A stretch of 64,000 bases of DNA, from NCBI RefSeq assembly GCF_030244015.1, contig NZ_JASSYX010000003.1, positions 992,001 to 1,056,000 on the forward strand, given 5' to 3'. The notes beneath the pieces are model-generated. The model was not told where the DNA came from, made no database searches, and saw nothing but the letters and a program-made list of their open reading frames with translations. Made by a program: the position numbers and the translations under genes. This DNA comes from Pedobacter ginsengisoli. GTDB taxonomy: Bacteria > Bacteroidota > Bacteroidia > Sphingobacteriales > Sphingobacteriaceae. Of the stretch, positions 31,555-40,695 are shown in pieces; within the stretch, counting starts at the first letter, position 1; each line of letters begins with the position of its first letter.

Positions 31555-33193
31555 GCACTGCCGGTAAGATATAATTTTCCATCATTTTATCTACCTGCGG
31601 ATGGGCATAATAAGCCCCGTATGCAGTAGCAGTAACAACAATAACCAGCGGCTGATCTTTAAAAATGTATATTTTATTACCTCCGTTACCCGCACAATAA
31701 AAAGTTTCATATTCCTTATCCGCTACTTTATATTTTTTATTCCAGAACAGGTATCCGTAATACTCACCTGTACGTCCTGTAATTAATCTGTGTTTCGTAA
31801 AGGTTTTGCGGACCCATTCCTTAGGAATAACCTGTTTGCCATTCCATTTGCCTTCGTTCTTATATAACTGCCCGTATTTAGCAAAGTCCAGCGCATTCAT
31901 TTGTATGCTGCCGGCAGTATTGGGCAGATTTTGCGGAGTATATGCCCATTTATAATTGGTAATGGCCAAAGGCTTGAAGAGTTTTTCATCGGTATATCTT
32001 TCAAGCCCGCCAGGAATCTGTTTGTTTAAAATATCTCCCAGCAAGATTACCCCTGCTGTAAAATAATGCCATTTGCTTTTGGCTGTCTCACTTGCTGGCA
32101 AACTCAGCGTGAATTTCACCCAATCCGGTTGATCATACATATTTTCTTCATTACCTGGCGAGTTCCCATCGTCGTCATCTCCGTTGAAAGCAGAATTCAT
32201 GCTGAGCAGGTCCCCTACAGACACATTCTCCTTTTCCGGTGAATAATCAGGCAGTGATTTCAGATTGTAAAACTCCTTCAATGTCTGATCTTCATTTTTA
32301 AGATACCCATCTCCTATGGCAATGCCGGTCATTGTCGATGCAAACGACTTACCGACAGAGCGGGGATCGTGAAGGGAATCCCTGTCTGAACCGTTGAAAT
32401 ACTCCTCAACAAGCAGCTTGCCATCTTTGATGACCACAATACTGGAAATGTGTTTAAAGAGTCCTTCGTTAATATTACCCTTTAGTTCTTTGATCATACT
32501 GACATTAAAGCACTCTTTTGAAACAGGCAGGCCCGGATATGGCTTTATCGGGTTCAGATCAATTTTTGCAATGTCTATACGAACCTTTCTGTGTACCTGC
32601 ATGTTCAAATGCCCGGAAGCAATGAGATCCCCCGTCTTCAGTCCTGATATATTGATATAAGGCCGCAACTCCATTTTAAATGCATGAGGGCCATCTGTCA
32701 GCACACTGTCTCCTCCATTCACCATAAACCGGTTCCACATCGACTGGCTCCACCAACTGCTTTTATCACTGATCAGCGGCTTACTCATTACAGTAACCGT
32801 ATCCTGAAGCCAGGGCTGTGGTGCCCCGGGCAGTAGATTTGTCTGATAGACCAGCCGGTTATCTACATAAAAAGAAGCCTGGTAGTTACCATGACTGAGC
32901 AATGTATCACGATGCATTCCCGGGGCCAGGCGGTGTAAATAATTGGTCATGGAATTGGCCATAAAGCATGTCATAAAAAGATCGCTTTTATTGGTGAGCT
33001 CATAAGTCTCCAAAAACTCTGCTCCTTTAAGATCAGGCACAGACACCTGCTTTGAAGAAAATAGAATTTTTCCTACGCTAGACTTATGTATTGAGGAGGT
33101 AATTCCGGCATTCTTTACAAGATCTTTTTGCTGACCGAATAGTGCTGCTTTGCAAAGCAGCAGAGCGATGGTTAATAAGAGACAGACACGCAT
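31508..33193 (-). CDS. Secreted serine hydrolase (beta-lactamase-like) with N-terminal extra domain
   Basis: 561 residues with a signal peptide (about 1-20, ending LFGQ). Residues about 30-235 are a beta-rich domain of unknown family. The serine hydrolase domain (about 240-545) has S-x-x-K as SVGK in DPRSVGKSFAS, a tyrosine motif WHYFTAG, and GNGG near the C-terminus in the KTG/HGG position. The final 15 residues (LTDCAPVRRGAGSRP) run antisense through the gene at 31309-31554 and probably come from loss of an earlier stop. Likely a periplasmic or surface esterase/peptidase. Confidence 0.88.
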   Translation of the reverse strand: MRVCLLLTIALLLCKAALFGQQKDLVKNAGITSSIHKSSVGKILFSSKQVSVPDLKGAEFLETYELTNKSDLFMTCFMANSMTNYLHRLAPGMHRDTLLSHGNYQASFYVDNRLVYQTNLLPGAPQPWLQDTVTVMSKPLISDKSSWWSQSMWNRFMVNGGDSVLTDGPHAFKMELRPYINISGLKTGDLIASGHLNMQVHRKVRIDIAKIDLNPIKPYPGLPVSKECFNVSMIKELKGNINEGLFKHISSIVVIKDGKLLVEEYFNGSDRDSLHDPRSVGKSFASTMTGIAIGDGYLKNEDQTLKEFYNLKSLPDYSPEKENVSVGDLLSMNSAFNGDDDDGNSPGNEENMYDQPDWVKFTLSLPASETAKSKWHYFTAGVILLGDILNKQIPGGLERYTDEKLFKPLAITNYKWAYTPQNLPNTAGSIQMNALDFAKYGQLYKNEGKWNGKQVIPKEWVRKTFTKHRLITGRTGEYYGYLFWNKKYKVADKEYETFYCAGNGGNKIYIFKDQPLVIVVTATAYGAYYAHPQVDKMMENYILPAVLTDCAPVRRGAGSRP

Positions 33194-33301
33194 GGGTGAT
33201 GAATAATAATGTTCTTCATACTGAACTCCGTTAAAATTATCACCAAACTACAGTTATTATTCTGCTTGCATGATTATTGTTTGTAAATTTATCTTTATCA
33301 T

Positions 33302-33796
33302 ATGGAAAATTTCGACTGGACCTCTTTTACAAAAAAAATAGCGATCAAAGCGCGGCTGTCCGACATTTACAATGCCTGGACGAAGTCAAATGAACTCGAG
33401 AAATGGTTTTTAGAAAAGGCCACATTTTTCAATAGTCAGGAAGATGCCATCAGCAAGTACATCAATGCGACAGCGCACATCACCTACGAATGGTTCTGGT
33501 TTCTTTATGCCGATCCAATGAAGGGTGTGGTCAAAGCCGCAAACGGAAAAGATTATCTGCAGTTTACCTTTGAAGGTGAATGCCTGGTAGACGTGAAGCT
33601 GACCGAAGCAAATGGTTATACCATAGTCGAGCTCAGACACCACAACATTCCGACAGACGACCAGTCCAAACAATTCATCAGACTGGGCTGCTCAAACGGA
33701 TGGGCATTTTACCTGACCAATCTCAAATCTGTATATGAGGGTGGCATCGATCTGCGCAATAAGGACAAAAATCTCCCTCCGATGATCAACAACTAG
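33302..33796 (+). CDS. SRPBCC/AHSA1-type START-like domain protein
   Basis: 164 residues forming one helix-grip domain. The N-terminus has the typical IAIKARLSDIYNAWTKSNELEKWFLEKA, where the first strand and helix lead to the W-x-W/F pattern. The C-terminal helix contains GWAFYLTNLKSVYEGG, as in AHSA1 proteins (G-W-x-x-x-L-x-x-L-K). These domains bind hydrophobic ligands or chaperone partners. A possible -7 element TATCTTTA ends a few bases before the ATG. It is convergent with the AraC-type regulator gene. Confidence 0.82.
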   Translation: MENFDWTSFTKKIAIKARLSDIYNAWTKSNELEKWFLEKATFFNSQEDAISKYINATAHITYEWFWFLYADPMKGVVKAANGKDYLQFTFEGECLVDVKLTEANGYTIVELRHHNIPTDDQSKQFIRLGCSNGWAFYLTNLKSVYEGGIDLRNKDKNLPPMINN

Positions 33797-33823
33797 AAAT
33801 GGGGACTCCTGTATTTGGAAAGT

Positions 33824-34714
33824 TTAGTTCAGCGCCTGTTTCTTAAACTGATTTGGACTGAGCCCTACTTCTTTCTTGAACAGTCTCGAAAAATATGGCA
33901 GGTTTTCAAATCCAAGCGTATATGCCGTTTCTGCAATATTTTGGTCTGAACCTTTTAACAGGTTTTTGGCCTCAGAGATCAGAAAGATATGGATCAGCTC
34001 GATCGCCGTTTTCCCTGTTTCCTGTTTCAATAAGTCACTCAGATAGCGTGCGGAAATGTTCAGCTGATCTGCCATAAAATGAACAGTAGGCAGGCCTTTG
34101 GTCTGCAAGCCCCCCTTATCCAGGTAAACAGAAAGTATGTCATTAAACCTGGAAACCATTTTACCGGAAAGATCCGTCCTGTTGATGAATTGTCTTTTAT
34201 AAAAGCGCTGTGAATATTTCAGGATGGAATCCAGATGACCGATGATGATGTCCCGGCTGTACTCATCCTGGTTGTTGTAATATTCTGTCTCTATTTTATG
34301 GTAAAGCTCCCAAATGATCTGCTCTTCCTTTGGGGACAGGTGTAAGGCTTCATTGGCTTCATAATCAAAGTACCCGTACTTCCTGATCTCGTTGTGCAGC
34401 GGATGCCCGTTTAAAAGATCTTCATGGATGTAAATCAGGAAGCCGTCTTCTTCAAATTCCAGGTTTTTCATTTCAATGACCTGTCTGGGCTTTACAAAAG
34501 ACATAGATCCGTTTTCATGGTCATATTTAGTCCTTCCGTACAGAAATGTGCCGGACCTTAGTTTCTTGAACCCGATCATATAAAAGTCCGTGGTAAATTC
34601 CGTTACGCCTATTGTACAGGAATTGTGGCATTGGACCAGGCTGAGCAGCGGATTTTCCGGAGCGGGAAGCCCATTGGCCCGGTGGAGCTCAGCAAGGCTT
34701 TTGAAATGTTGCAT
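33824..34714 (-). CDS. AraC-family transcriptional regulator
   Basis: 296 residues. The N-terminal part (about 1-170) is a cupin-like ligand domain (CNSCTIGVTEFTTDFYMIGFKK). The C-terminal 100 residues contain the double helix-turn-helix: LPTVHFMADQLNISARYLSDLLKQ followed by ETAYTLGFENLPYFSRLFKKE and VGLSPNQFKK. It is expressed in the same direction as the SDR gene located upstream (34808-35626). AraC/SDR pairs of this layout are common, so the SDR gene is a plausible target. The effector is unknown. Confidence 0.92.
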   Translation of the reverse strand: MQHFKSLAELHRANGLPAPENPLLSLVQCHNSCTIGVTEFTTDFYMIGFKKLRSGTFLYGRTKYDHENGSMSFVKPRQVIEMKNLEFEEDGFLIYIHEDLLNGHPLHNEIRKYGYFDYEANEALHLSPKEEQIIWELYHKIETEYYNNQDEYSRDIIIGHLDSILKYSQRFYKRQFINRTDLSGKMVSRFNDILSVYLDKGGLQTKGLPTVHFMADQLNISARYLSDLLKQETGKTAIELIHIFLISEAKNLLKGSDQNIAETAYTLGFENLPYFSRLFKKEVGLSPNQFKKQALN

Positions 34715-34807
34715 AACAAAAATATTATGATATAAATCTACACCATTATCGTGGTGCAGATTTATATTTTGGTTTACATTACGTAATGTTTACAAACTGG
34801 ATGGTGA

Positions 34808-35626
34808 TTACTTCCCATGAGCAGCAGCAGAAACATCTGCCCACTCTTCCCAGGTCGCCAGCCTGTCTGCGTATACCTGTTTCGCCCATGGCAAAGCTAC
34901 TTTGCCAAGGAACAAGCGCAACGGCGGATTTTCAGCATCGACCAGTTTCAAAACTGCTCCGGCAGTGGCTTCCGGTACACCAAAGATCTCGTCTACCAGG
35001 CCCGCCTGGAAATCTGCTTTTACCTGATCGTATGCGGCTATGGGCTCACTGTAAATAGCCGACGCACCGGCCCATTCCGTAGAGAATCCATTTGGCTCTA
35101 TAAGACTTACTTTGATCCCGAAATCTTTTACTTCTGAAGCAAGGGTCTCACTCAGTCCCTCTACTGCAAATTTTGAAGCATTGTAAATCCCCAATACAGG
35201 AAGTGTGGCCACGCCCAGGATACTGGATACCTGTATAATGTGACCGCTGCCTTGCGCCCGCATCACCGGCAGCACTGCCTGGGTCAGCCAGAGCAGGCCA
35301 AATACATTGGTCTCGATCTGCTCACGTGCTTCCTGCTCGCTGGTTTCTTCTATGGTGCCAAATAAGCCGTAGCCTGCGTTGTTGATTAATACGTCAATCC
35401 GGCCGAAATGCGCTTTTGCCTGGCTTACCGCAGCAAAGCTATCTGCCCTGTTGTTTACATCCAGCTGTATGGGCAATACCGCATCACCATATTTACTCAC
35501 CAGATCTGCTAATGTGTCTGTGTTCCTTGCGGTAACTATTACTTTATCGCCGCGTTTTAAAAATGCCTCTGCCCAGATTTTACCAAATCCTCTCGAAGCG
35601 CCTGTTATAAAAATTGTCTTTGCCAT
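34808..35626 (-). CDS. Short-chain dehydrogenase/reductase
   Basis: 272 residues with a Rossmann fold: cofactor motif TGASRGFG (about 8-15), an Arg (TARNTD) after the second strand that favours NADP(H), NNAGYG, the catalytic Ser in VSSILG and the Y-N-A-S-K motif. The sequence resembles the oxidoreductases often placed next to AraC regulators in Bacteroidota. The substrate cannot be assigned. The start ATG gives the standard MAKTIFITGASRG N-terminus. Confidence 0.92.
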   Translation of the reverse strand: MAKTIFITGASRGFGKIWAEAFLKRGDKVIVTARNTDTLADLVSKYGDAVLPIQLDVNNRADSFAAVSQAKAHFGRIDVLINNAGYGLFGTIEETSEQEAREQIETNVFGLLWLTQAVLPVMRAQGSGHIIQVSSILGVATLPVLGIYNASKFAVEGLSETLASEVKDFGIKVSLIEPNGFSTEWAGASAIYSEPIAAYDQVKADFQAGLVDEIFGVPEATAGAVLKLVDAENPPLRLFLGKVALPWAKQVYADRLATWEEWADVSAAAHGK

Positions 35627-35781
35627 TGTGATATTCTTTTTGATTTAATTACACCACAAAGTTATTTTGGAATGCTGACAAGGATTTATACAAAAGTCTG
35701 GAATCCTGATACATTTCAGGTGCTTTATTCCAGTATCTGTACTATTACCGGATAAGACGTGGCTATAATCTGGTAAGGCAA

Positions 35782-35866
35782 TTCTGCGGTTGGGAGCGAC
35801 CTCCTGTGGGCTTCCTGCGGTTATCGGGCATATATTCTGCGGTTAGAGGTACTTTTAACCGCAGAA
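35782..35866. repeat. CTGCGGTT repeat cluster with an 11-bp hairpin
   Basis: CTGCGGTT occurs three times (35784-35791, 35815-35822, 35837-35844). The third copy, as TTCTGCGGTTA (35835-35845), pairs perfectly with TAACCGCAGAA (35856-35866) across a 10-nt loop. No T-run follows on either strand. It occupies the 282-nt space between the SDR and the small membrane-protein gene, which holds no other gene. It looks like a REP-type palindromic element. Confidence 0.55.
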
Positions 35867-35908
35867 GGCACGCGGGAAACCCAGAGGAATTGTGGGGATG
35901 GGTATAAC

Positions 35909-36259
35909 TTACTTTTTGTGCAGGCACAAAAGCGTAAACGCAAGTATTATGCTCAGTGCAAAAGGTGCTGACAATAACAGGTAAAGCCGTACATCAGCCA
36001 GGTAATGGTTTACAAAGGCAGCGCTGAAAACATTGATCACCCACAGGCTCAGAAAAGCAGCAAAGATCAGGCAGGTCCCGCCAAGGATATAATTGATCAG
36101 CGTAAATTCATTTTCCCGATCGAGTTTGGCAATTACCATCGCGCTATGTACAATAACCAGCAGCACACCCAAAATCGCAAAGGAGTAGCTGTTCAGCAGA
36201 TAAGCCAGAAAATAAGTCAGCGCCAGTGCGATGTTCAGGTAAGAGAGGATTTTTAACAT
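35909..36259 (-). CDS. Four-segment membrane protein of unknown function
   Basis: 116 residues with four hydrophobic segments (about 4-22, 26-45, 56-80 and 88-112) and short polar loops (KLDRENEFT, NHYLADVR). It ends with LLCLHKK, so the C-terminus is probably cytoplasmic. No conserved enzymatic residue stands out. It is divergent from the YtxH-like gene at 36347, with 87 nt between. Confidence 0.65.
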   Translation of the reverse strand: MLKILSYLNIALALTYFLAYLLNSYSFAILGVLLVIVHSAMVIAKLDRENEFTLINYILGGTCLIFAAFLSLWVINVFSAAFVNHYLADVRLYLLLSAPFALSIILAFTLLCLHKK

Positions 36260-36346
36260 GCTTAAATATACGAAGATGACCGCCTCTTATTTTTACAAAA
36301 AACTATTCCATGAGTTTTTTGTTTAACTTTCATAAAATAAAAGATC

Positions 36347-36553
36347 ATGAAGAAAGAAACTAAAATTATAGCAGGTGTATTGGCAGGAGCAGCTCTTGGC
36401 GCAGCAGTAGCATTGATATTATCGTCTGATAAAGGCGGTGACATGAAAAACAAAATGACCGATTGGCTTTGTGATCTGATCGATTCTTCCAAAGACAAAA
36501 TTGCAGACGTAACCGACAGGGTAAAAGATAAGTTTGCTAAAGTTAGTGTTTAA
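36347..36553 (+). CDS. YtxH domain-containing protein
   Basis: 68 residues: an N-terminal Gly/Ala-rich membrane segment (IIAGVLAGAALGAAVALIL) followed by a charged amphipathic helix (IDSSKDKIADVTDRVKDKFA). This is the standard YtxH layout; such proteins are linked to general stress in other bacteria. No TAnnTTTG promoter is evident upstream, consistent with another sigma factor (weak inference). The MBL-fold nuclease gene follows after 8 nt. Confidence 0.85.
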   Translation: MKKETKIIAGVLAGAALGAAVALILSSDKGGDMKNKMTDWLCDLIDSSKDKIADVTDRVKDKFAKVSV

Positions 36554-36561
36554 TCTATTGA

Positions 36562-37959
36562 ATGAAAATTACTTTTCATGGGGCGGCACGCGCTGTCACC
36601 GGCAGTAAACACCTGCTTACACTAAATAACGGTACTCAAATTTTACTGGACTGCGGCTTGTTCCAGGGAATGGGCGATATAACAGACGGATTGAACGAGT
36701 CTTTTGGATTCGACCCTAAAGGGATGTCTGCTGTGGTTTTGTCCCATGCTCATATTGACCATTGCGGCCTGCTGCCAAGATTGGTAGCTGAAGGTTTTAG
36801 CGGCCCTGTATATTGTACCCCGGCGACTATGGACCTTTCGAGAATCTTATTGATGGACTCCGCGAAGATCCACGAACAGGATGCGGAGTACGCAAACCGC
36901 CACATCAAATTGAAAGAAGACCAGGAGATGCCCCTGTATACCGAAGAGGATGTCGTCAAAACACTGAGCCTGTTTAAGGTAGTGGAGTACCTGGAGGATT
37001 TTGAAATTACTCCCGGCGTCACTTTACGGTTTACAGATGCCGGACACATTATCGGGAGCGCGGCGGTTCATTTAAAGATCAAAGAGAATGAAACTGAAAC
37101 CCGTCTGACCTTCAGTGGTGATGTAGGCCGTTATGGTGACCTGATTCTGAAAAGCCCTCAAAATTATCCCCAGGCAGACTACATTATTATGGAATCTACT
37201 TACGGGGACTCATTGCATAAAGACCTGGAGCCTATTGAAGAAGCTTTAAGAGAGATCATCAGCGAAACCTGCCTTGTAAAAAAAGGAAAGGTCATCATAC
37301 CTGCTTTCAGCGTGGGCCGCACACAGGAACTCTTATTTGCCCTGAATGCGCTGGAACTCAAAAAACAACTGCCCGATGTCCGGTATTATGTGGACAGTCC
37401 GCTCTCTAAACAGGCCACTGAAGTGTTAAAAAATCATCCGGAGTATTATAACAATGGTGTAAAGCAGGTCATGAAGATCGACAATGATGTCTTTAATTTT
37501 AAAGGACTGAAGTTCATTGAAAATGTCGTGGAATCCAAAGCTCTAAATGATGATCCCAGGCCTTGTGTGATCATCTCATCATCAGGAATGGCCGAGGGTG
37601 GAAGGGTGCGGCACCACATCAAAAATAACATTGGCAACCGGAAAAACACGATATTGATGGTCGGCTACGCTTCTCCCGGATCACTTGCCGGACAACTGAT
37701 TGCAGGAAGACATAAAGTATGGATGTTCAGACAAGAATATGATGTAGTGGCAGAAGTGCGCTCCATACAATCCATGAGCGCACATGGCGATTATGAAGAC
37801 CTGCTGCAGTTTCTGGAGTGCCAGCAACCAAAAGCGGTCAGGCAGCTTTTCCTGGTTCACGGAGAGTATGATGTGCAGCAAAGATTTGCACTGCGGCTGA
37901 AAGATCATGGGTTTGATCACGTTGAAATTCCGCAATACCACCAGGAATTTGAACTGTAG
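36562..37959 (+). CDS. Beta-CASP metallo-beta-lactamase RNA hydrolase
   Basis: 465 residues. The MBL core carries H-x-H-x-D-H at His62, His64, Asp66 and His67 (SHAHIDHCG), the downstream His in DAGHIIGSA and Asp in SGDVGR. The inserted beta-CASP domain (about 205-385) has STYGDS, the AFSVGRTQELLF block and SSSGMAEGGRVRHH. The C-terminal RMMBL segment ends with HGEYDVQQRFA. The family cuts RNA in the manner of CPSF-73 and is cytoplasmic here (no signal peptide). The gene follows the YtxH gene by 8 nt and precedes a methyltransferase by 25 nt. Confidence 0.93.
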   Translation: MKITFHGAARAVTGSKHLLTLNNGTQILLDCGLFQGMGDITDGLNESFGFDPKGMSAVVLSHAHIDHCGLLPRLVAEGFSGPVYCTPATMDLSRILLMDSAKIHEQDAEYANRHIKLKEDQEMPLYTEEDVVKTLSLFKVVEYLEDFEITPGVTLRFTDAGHIIGSAAVHLKIKENETETRLTFSGDVGRYGDLILKSPQNYPQADYIIMESTYGDSLHKDLEPIEEALREIISETCLVKKGKVIIPAFSVGRTQELLFALNALELKKQLPDVRYYVDSPLSKQATEVLKNHPEYYNNGVKQVMKIDNDVFNFKGLKFIENVVESKALNDDPRPCVIISSSGMAEGGRVRHHIKNNIGNRKNTILMVGYASPGSLAGQLIAGRHKVWMFRQEYDVVAEVRSIQSMSAHGDYEDLLQFLECQQPKAVRQLFLVHGEYDVQQRFALRLKDHGFDHVEIPQYHQEFEL

Positions 37960-37984
37960 ATAAAGGTTTCCGTAAGTTTGCAGA

Positions 37985-38674
37985 ATGGACGTATTTGGCG
38001 AAGCCCTGAAAGATCAGTTTATAAAACCTCCCGCGGACATTTTGTGGGTGCACAATTCTTATGATGAACCCGAGGAAATGCCTGTGGAGATCTATTTCAG
38101 AAATGAAGCGGAAATGCCGGAGCTTGAACTTGAAGCCCTGAAACAATGCAAAGGAAAGGTGCTGGATGTCGGTGCGGGTGTGGGCAGTCATGCGCTTGTT
38201 CTCCAAAAGAGGGGCTTTGACGTTACGGGCATGGACATATCTCCCGCTGCGGTAACCATTATGAAGCAGCGGGGACTGAAAAAAGCAATTGAAGGAAATA
38301 TCCTTGAATATAAGGGCGGTAAATACGACACCCTGCTGTTCATGATGAATGGCATTGGCCTTACCGGCTCGCTGGCTGGATTGAAAGTCTTTCTGAAAAC
38401 GGTAAAGGACCTGCTGAACCCCGGCGGGCAGCTCATATTTGACAGTTCTGACCTGATGTATCTGTACCAGGAAATCGCATTCCCGCAGCGGGGATATTAT
38501 GGTGAGGTGAGCTTCCGCTATGAATACAAAAGCGTAAAAGGCAATTGGTTCAAATGGGTGTATGTGGACAAGAAAACACTGAAAGATCTTGCCGCGGAAA
38601 CAGGCTGGAATGCTGAGGTCATTTTTGAAGATCAGCAAGACCAGTATCTGGCCAGGCTCACCCTAGGGTCCTAA
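37985..38674 (+). CDS. Class I SAM-dependent methyltransferase
   Basis: 229 residues. SAM motif I is VLDVGAGVGSHALVLQKRG (about 59-77), followed by the acidic end of strand 2 in VTGMDISPAAV and a post-motif DTLLFMMNGIGL. The C-terminal part has FKWVYVDKKTLKDLAAETGW, a substrate-lid arrangement seen in small-molecule methyltransferases. The target is unknown. It is probably co-transcribed with the MBL-fold gene and overlaps the convergent pepT by 4 nt. Confidence 0.82.
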   Translation: MDVFGEALKDQFIKPPADILWVHNSYDEPEEMPVEIYFRNEAEMPELELEALKQCKGKVLDVGAGVGSHALVLQKRGFDVTGMDISPAAVTIMKQRGLKKAIEGNILEYKGGKYDTLLFMMNGIGLTGSLAGLKVFLKTVKDLLNPGGQLIFDSSDLMYLYQEIAFPQRGYYGEVSFRYEYKSVKGNWFKWVYVDKKTLKDLAAETGWNAEVIFEDQQDQYLARLTLGS

Positions 38675-39927
38675 GCCTGTTCTTCCCAGATCATCGCGAT
38701 ATTGATGATCGTCTCTACCGCTTTTTCCATGTCCTGTACCGAAGCCCACTCCTGTTTACCATGAAATGCGTGTTCGCCGGCAAAGATGTTTGGACAAGGC
38801 AAGCCCATAAAAGACAGGCGTGATCCGTCGGTCCCGCCCCTGATGCTCTGCTGCTTAGGAACGATACCTGCTCTTTTAATGGCCTCTATACCATTTGCGA
38901 TCACCTGCGGATATTGATCTAGCACCTGTTTCATATTGCGGTATTGTTCAGTGATCCTGAGCTGGTATGTCGAGTTGGGAAAATCTTCAATGATGTTTTG
39001 AACGGTTGCGTCAAGCAGTTCGCCGTATGATTTTAGTTCTTCATCGTCAAATGCCCTGATGATGAACCTTGCCTCTGCCTGCTCCACACTGCCACCTATC
39101 GAAACCGGGTGTATAAATCCTTCTTTAAGCTCCGTGGATTCCGGGGAAAGACAGTCTGCAGGCAATGCGGCGATCACATCTGAGAGGATCTTTATCGCGC
39201 TTTCCATTTTGCCTTTGGCAAAACCGGGATGCGTACTGACTCCGTTGATGGTCAGGACGGCACCGTCTGCCGAAAAGGTTTCGTCTTCAATGGACCCCAG
39301 GGTTTCTCCGTCTATGGTATATCCAAAATCGGCGCCCAGTTTTTTCAGGTCGGCTTTATCTACTCCGCGCCCAATCTCTTCGTCGGGTGTGAACAGGATC
39401 TTTATCGTGCCGTGTTTGATCTGCGGATTCTCTGTCAGGAATAATGCGGCCTCCATGATTTCCGCTACGCCGGCTTTGTTGTCTGCTCCCAGCAAGGTGG
39501 TACCACTGGCTGTAATGATGTCATTCCCGATCTGGTCTTTCAGGTCGGGATGTTCATTCATTTTCAGAATTATGGAATGATCATCGGGCAGTACCAGGTC
39601 CTGTCCCTGGTAATTGGGGTGTATAATTGGTTTTACATTTTTACCGGAGCAGTCCGGGGAAGTATCCATATGAGAACAAAAACAAATTACAGGCACATCT
39701 TTCTTTTCACTGTTTGAAGGGATGGTGGCATACACATAGCCATATTCGTCAAGCTGCGCGTCGGTGATCCCCATTTGCAAAAGTTCGGCTGTCAGAACTT
39801 TTCCGAGGTCTTTTTGTTTTGCTGTTGAAGGTGTGGTTTCAGAAAGCGGATCAGATTGGGTGTCGATCTGAACGTATTTCATAAACCTGCTTTGAAGCGA
39901 TTTGTTTTTATTTTGATATTTTAGCAT
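38671..39927 (-). CDS. pepT: Peptidase T (tripeptide aminopeptidase)
   Basis: Releases N-terminal residues from tripeptides; cytoplasmic dinuclear zinc enzyme of the M20 family. The 418 residues include the first zinc site CFCSHMDTSPD (His and the catalytic Asp), the bridging LLGADNKAGVAEIMEA, LFTPDEEIGRG with the catalytic Glu pair, TIDGETLGSIEDETF and the C-terminal IRGGTDGSRLSFMGLPCPNIFAGEHAFHG that closes the site. A -7 box TAACTTTG (39951-39944, minus) lies 16 nt before the ATG. Confidence 0.97.
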   Translation of the reverse strand: MLKYQNKNKSLQSRFMKYVQIDTQSDPLSETTPSTAKQKDLGKVLTAELLQMGITDAQLDEYGYVYATIPSNSEKKDVPVICFCSHMDTSPDCSGKNVKPIIHPNYQGQDLVLPDDHSIILKMNEHPDLKDQIGNDIITASGTTLLGADNKAGVAEIMEAALFLTENPQIKHGTIKILFTPDEEIGRGVDKADLKKLGADFGYTIDGETLGSIEDETFSADGAVLTINGVSTHPGFAKGKMESAIKILSDVIAALPADCLSPESTELKEGFIHPVSIGGSVEQAEARFIIRAFDDEELKSYGELLDATVQNIIEDFPNSTYQLRITEQYRNMKQVLDQYPQVIANGIEAIKRAGIVPKQQSIRGGTDGSRLSFMGLPCPNIFAGEHAFHGKQEWASVQDMEKAVETIINIAMIWEEQA

Positions 39928-39966
39928 ACTCTAATTGAAAAAACAAAGTTATATATAAGATTACGA

Positions 39967-39996
39967 TTTGAGCTTTACTTAAAGAAGATACTTTTG
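39967..39996 (+). promoter_or_regulatory. Promoter-like sequence overlapping the start of the beta-barrel gene
   Basis: TTTG (39967-39970), 18 nt, TACTTTTG (39989-39996). The last three bases are also the apparent TTG start codon of the next gene, which a transcript from here would not include. Either it is a chance match or the true start differs. Confidence 0.35.
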
Positions 39997-40695
39997 AAAA
40001 CAGCACTTACTTCATTTCTGGCGCTCTTCCTTTGTTTTAATGCTTTTGCCCAAACCAACTTTAACAAACTCAGTGTCGGTGCGGGTTATGGCCTTACGCA
40101 ATCTTTTACAGATGTCAACAAAAATGATTTCGCACCGTCAGCGTATGGTACTCTGGACTACTTCTTCACACCCTTTTTAAGTTTAGGAGGAGAACTCCAG
40201 TATGGAAAGATCAAGGCCGGCCCGGCGGCTAATGACCCTACCCAAAGGCAGTTTACCAATTCCTATAAAGCAGCATCCTTAAACGCCAGACTGTACCTGG
40301 GTGCTTTGGTGGACTATGACCGCAGCAATTTTTTGAATGCGGTAAAGTGGCTTTATGTGGGCGGCGGAGCCGGGATCGTTCGAAACAACATTACCAGGAT
40401 AACCAGGGTCAATAAATCTACCGGCAATGATTTTCCGGGTAGAAATGCTTCTTTTGAACTCATGGTACCGATAAATGTGGGCATAAGCTATTATTTTCCC
40501 AGTCAGTCCGGCAACCACAGGTTTGCCCTCAATTTAAACCTCCAAAGCAATCTTACGATGGGTGAAGGGCTCGACGGTTATGACAATTCCTCTGAAACTT
40601 TCAAAGATGGGGTCCCTGACATCTATAATTTCTACAGTATTGGCGTTAAGTACCATTTTGGCTTATTGGGGCTTTCAAAAAAATCGTTATACTAA
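39994..40695 (+). CDS. Outer-membrane beta-barrel protein
   Basis: 233 residues with a clear signal peptide (KTALTSFLALFLCFNAFAQ) directly after a TTG start; no ATG can supply it. The mature protein shows alternating strands: KLSVGAGYGLTQSF, AYGTLDYFFTPFLSLGGELQYG, LNARLYLGALVDY and a final NFYSIGVKYHFGLLGL, typical of small 8-10-stranded porin-like barrels. Its stop overlaps the next gene by one base (TAATG), linking it to the M14 peptidase. Function unknown. Confidence 0.8.
   Translation: MKTALTSFLALFLCFNAFAQTNFNKLSVGAGYGLTQSFTDVNKNDFAPSAYGTLDYFFTPFLSLGGELQYGKIKAGPAANDPTQRQFTNSYKAASLNARLYLGALVDYDRSNFLNAVKWLYVGGGAGIVRNNITRITRVNKSTGNDFPGRNASFELMVPINVGISYYFPSQSGNHRFALNLNLQSNLTMGEGLDGYDNSSETFKDGVPDIYNFYSIGVKYHFGLLGLSKKSLY

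Noticed and set aside
28795..33193. Antibiotic-resistance beta-lactamases
   Set aside because: Both hydrolases have S-x-x-K, but the Y-x-N and KTG motifs are replaced; they fit the broad serine hydrolase family rather than resistance enzymes.
37838..38638. 266-codon open frame on the minus strand across the MBL and methyltransferase genes
   Set aside because: It overlaps two well-supported genes, and its product shows no domain, signal or membrane pattern.
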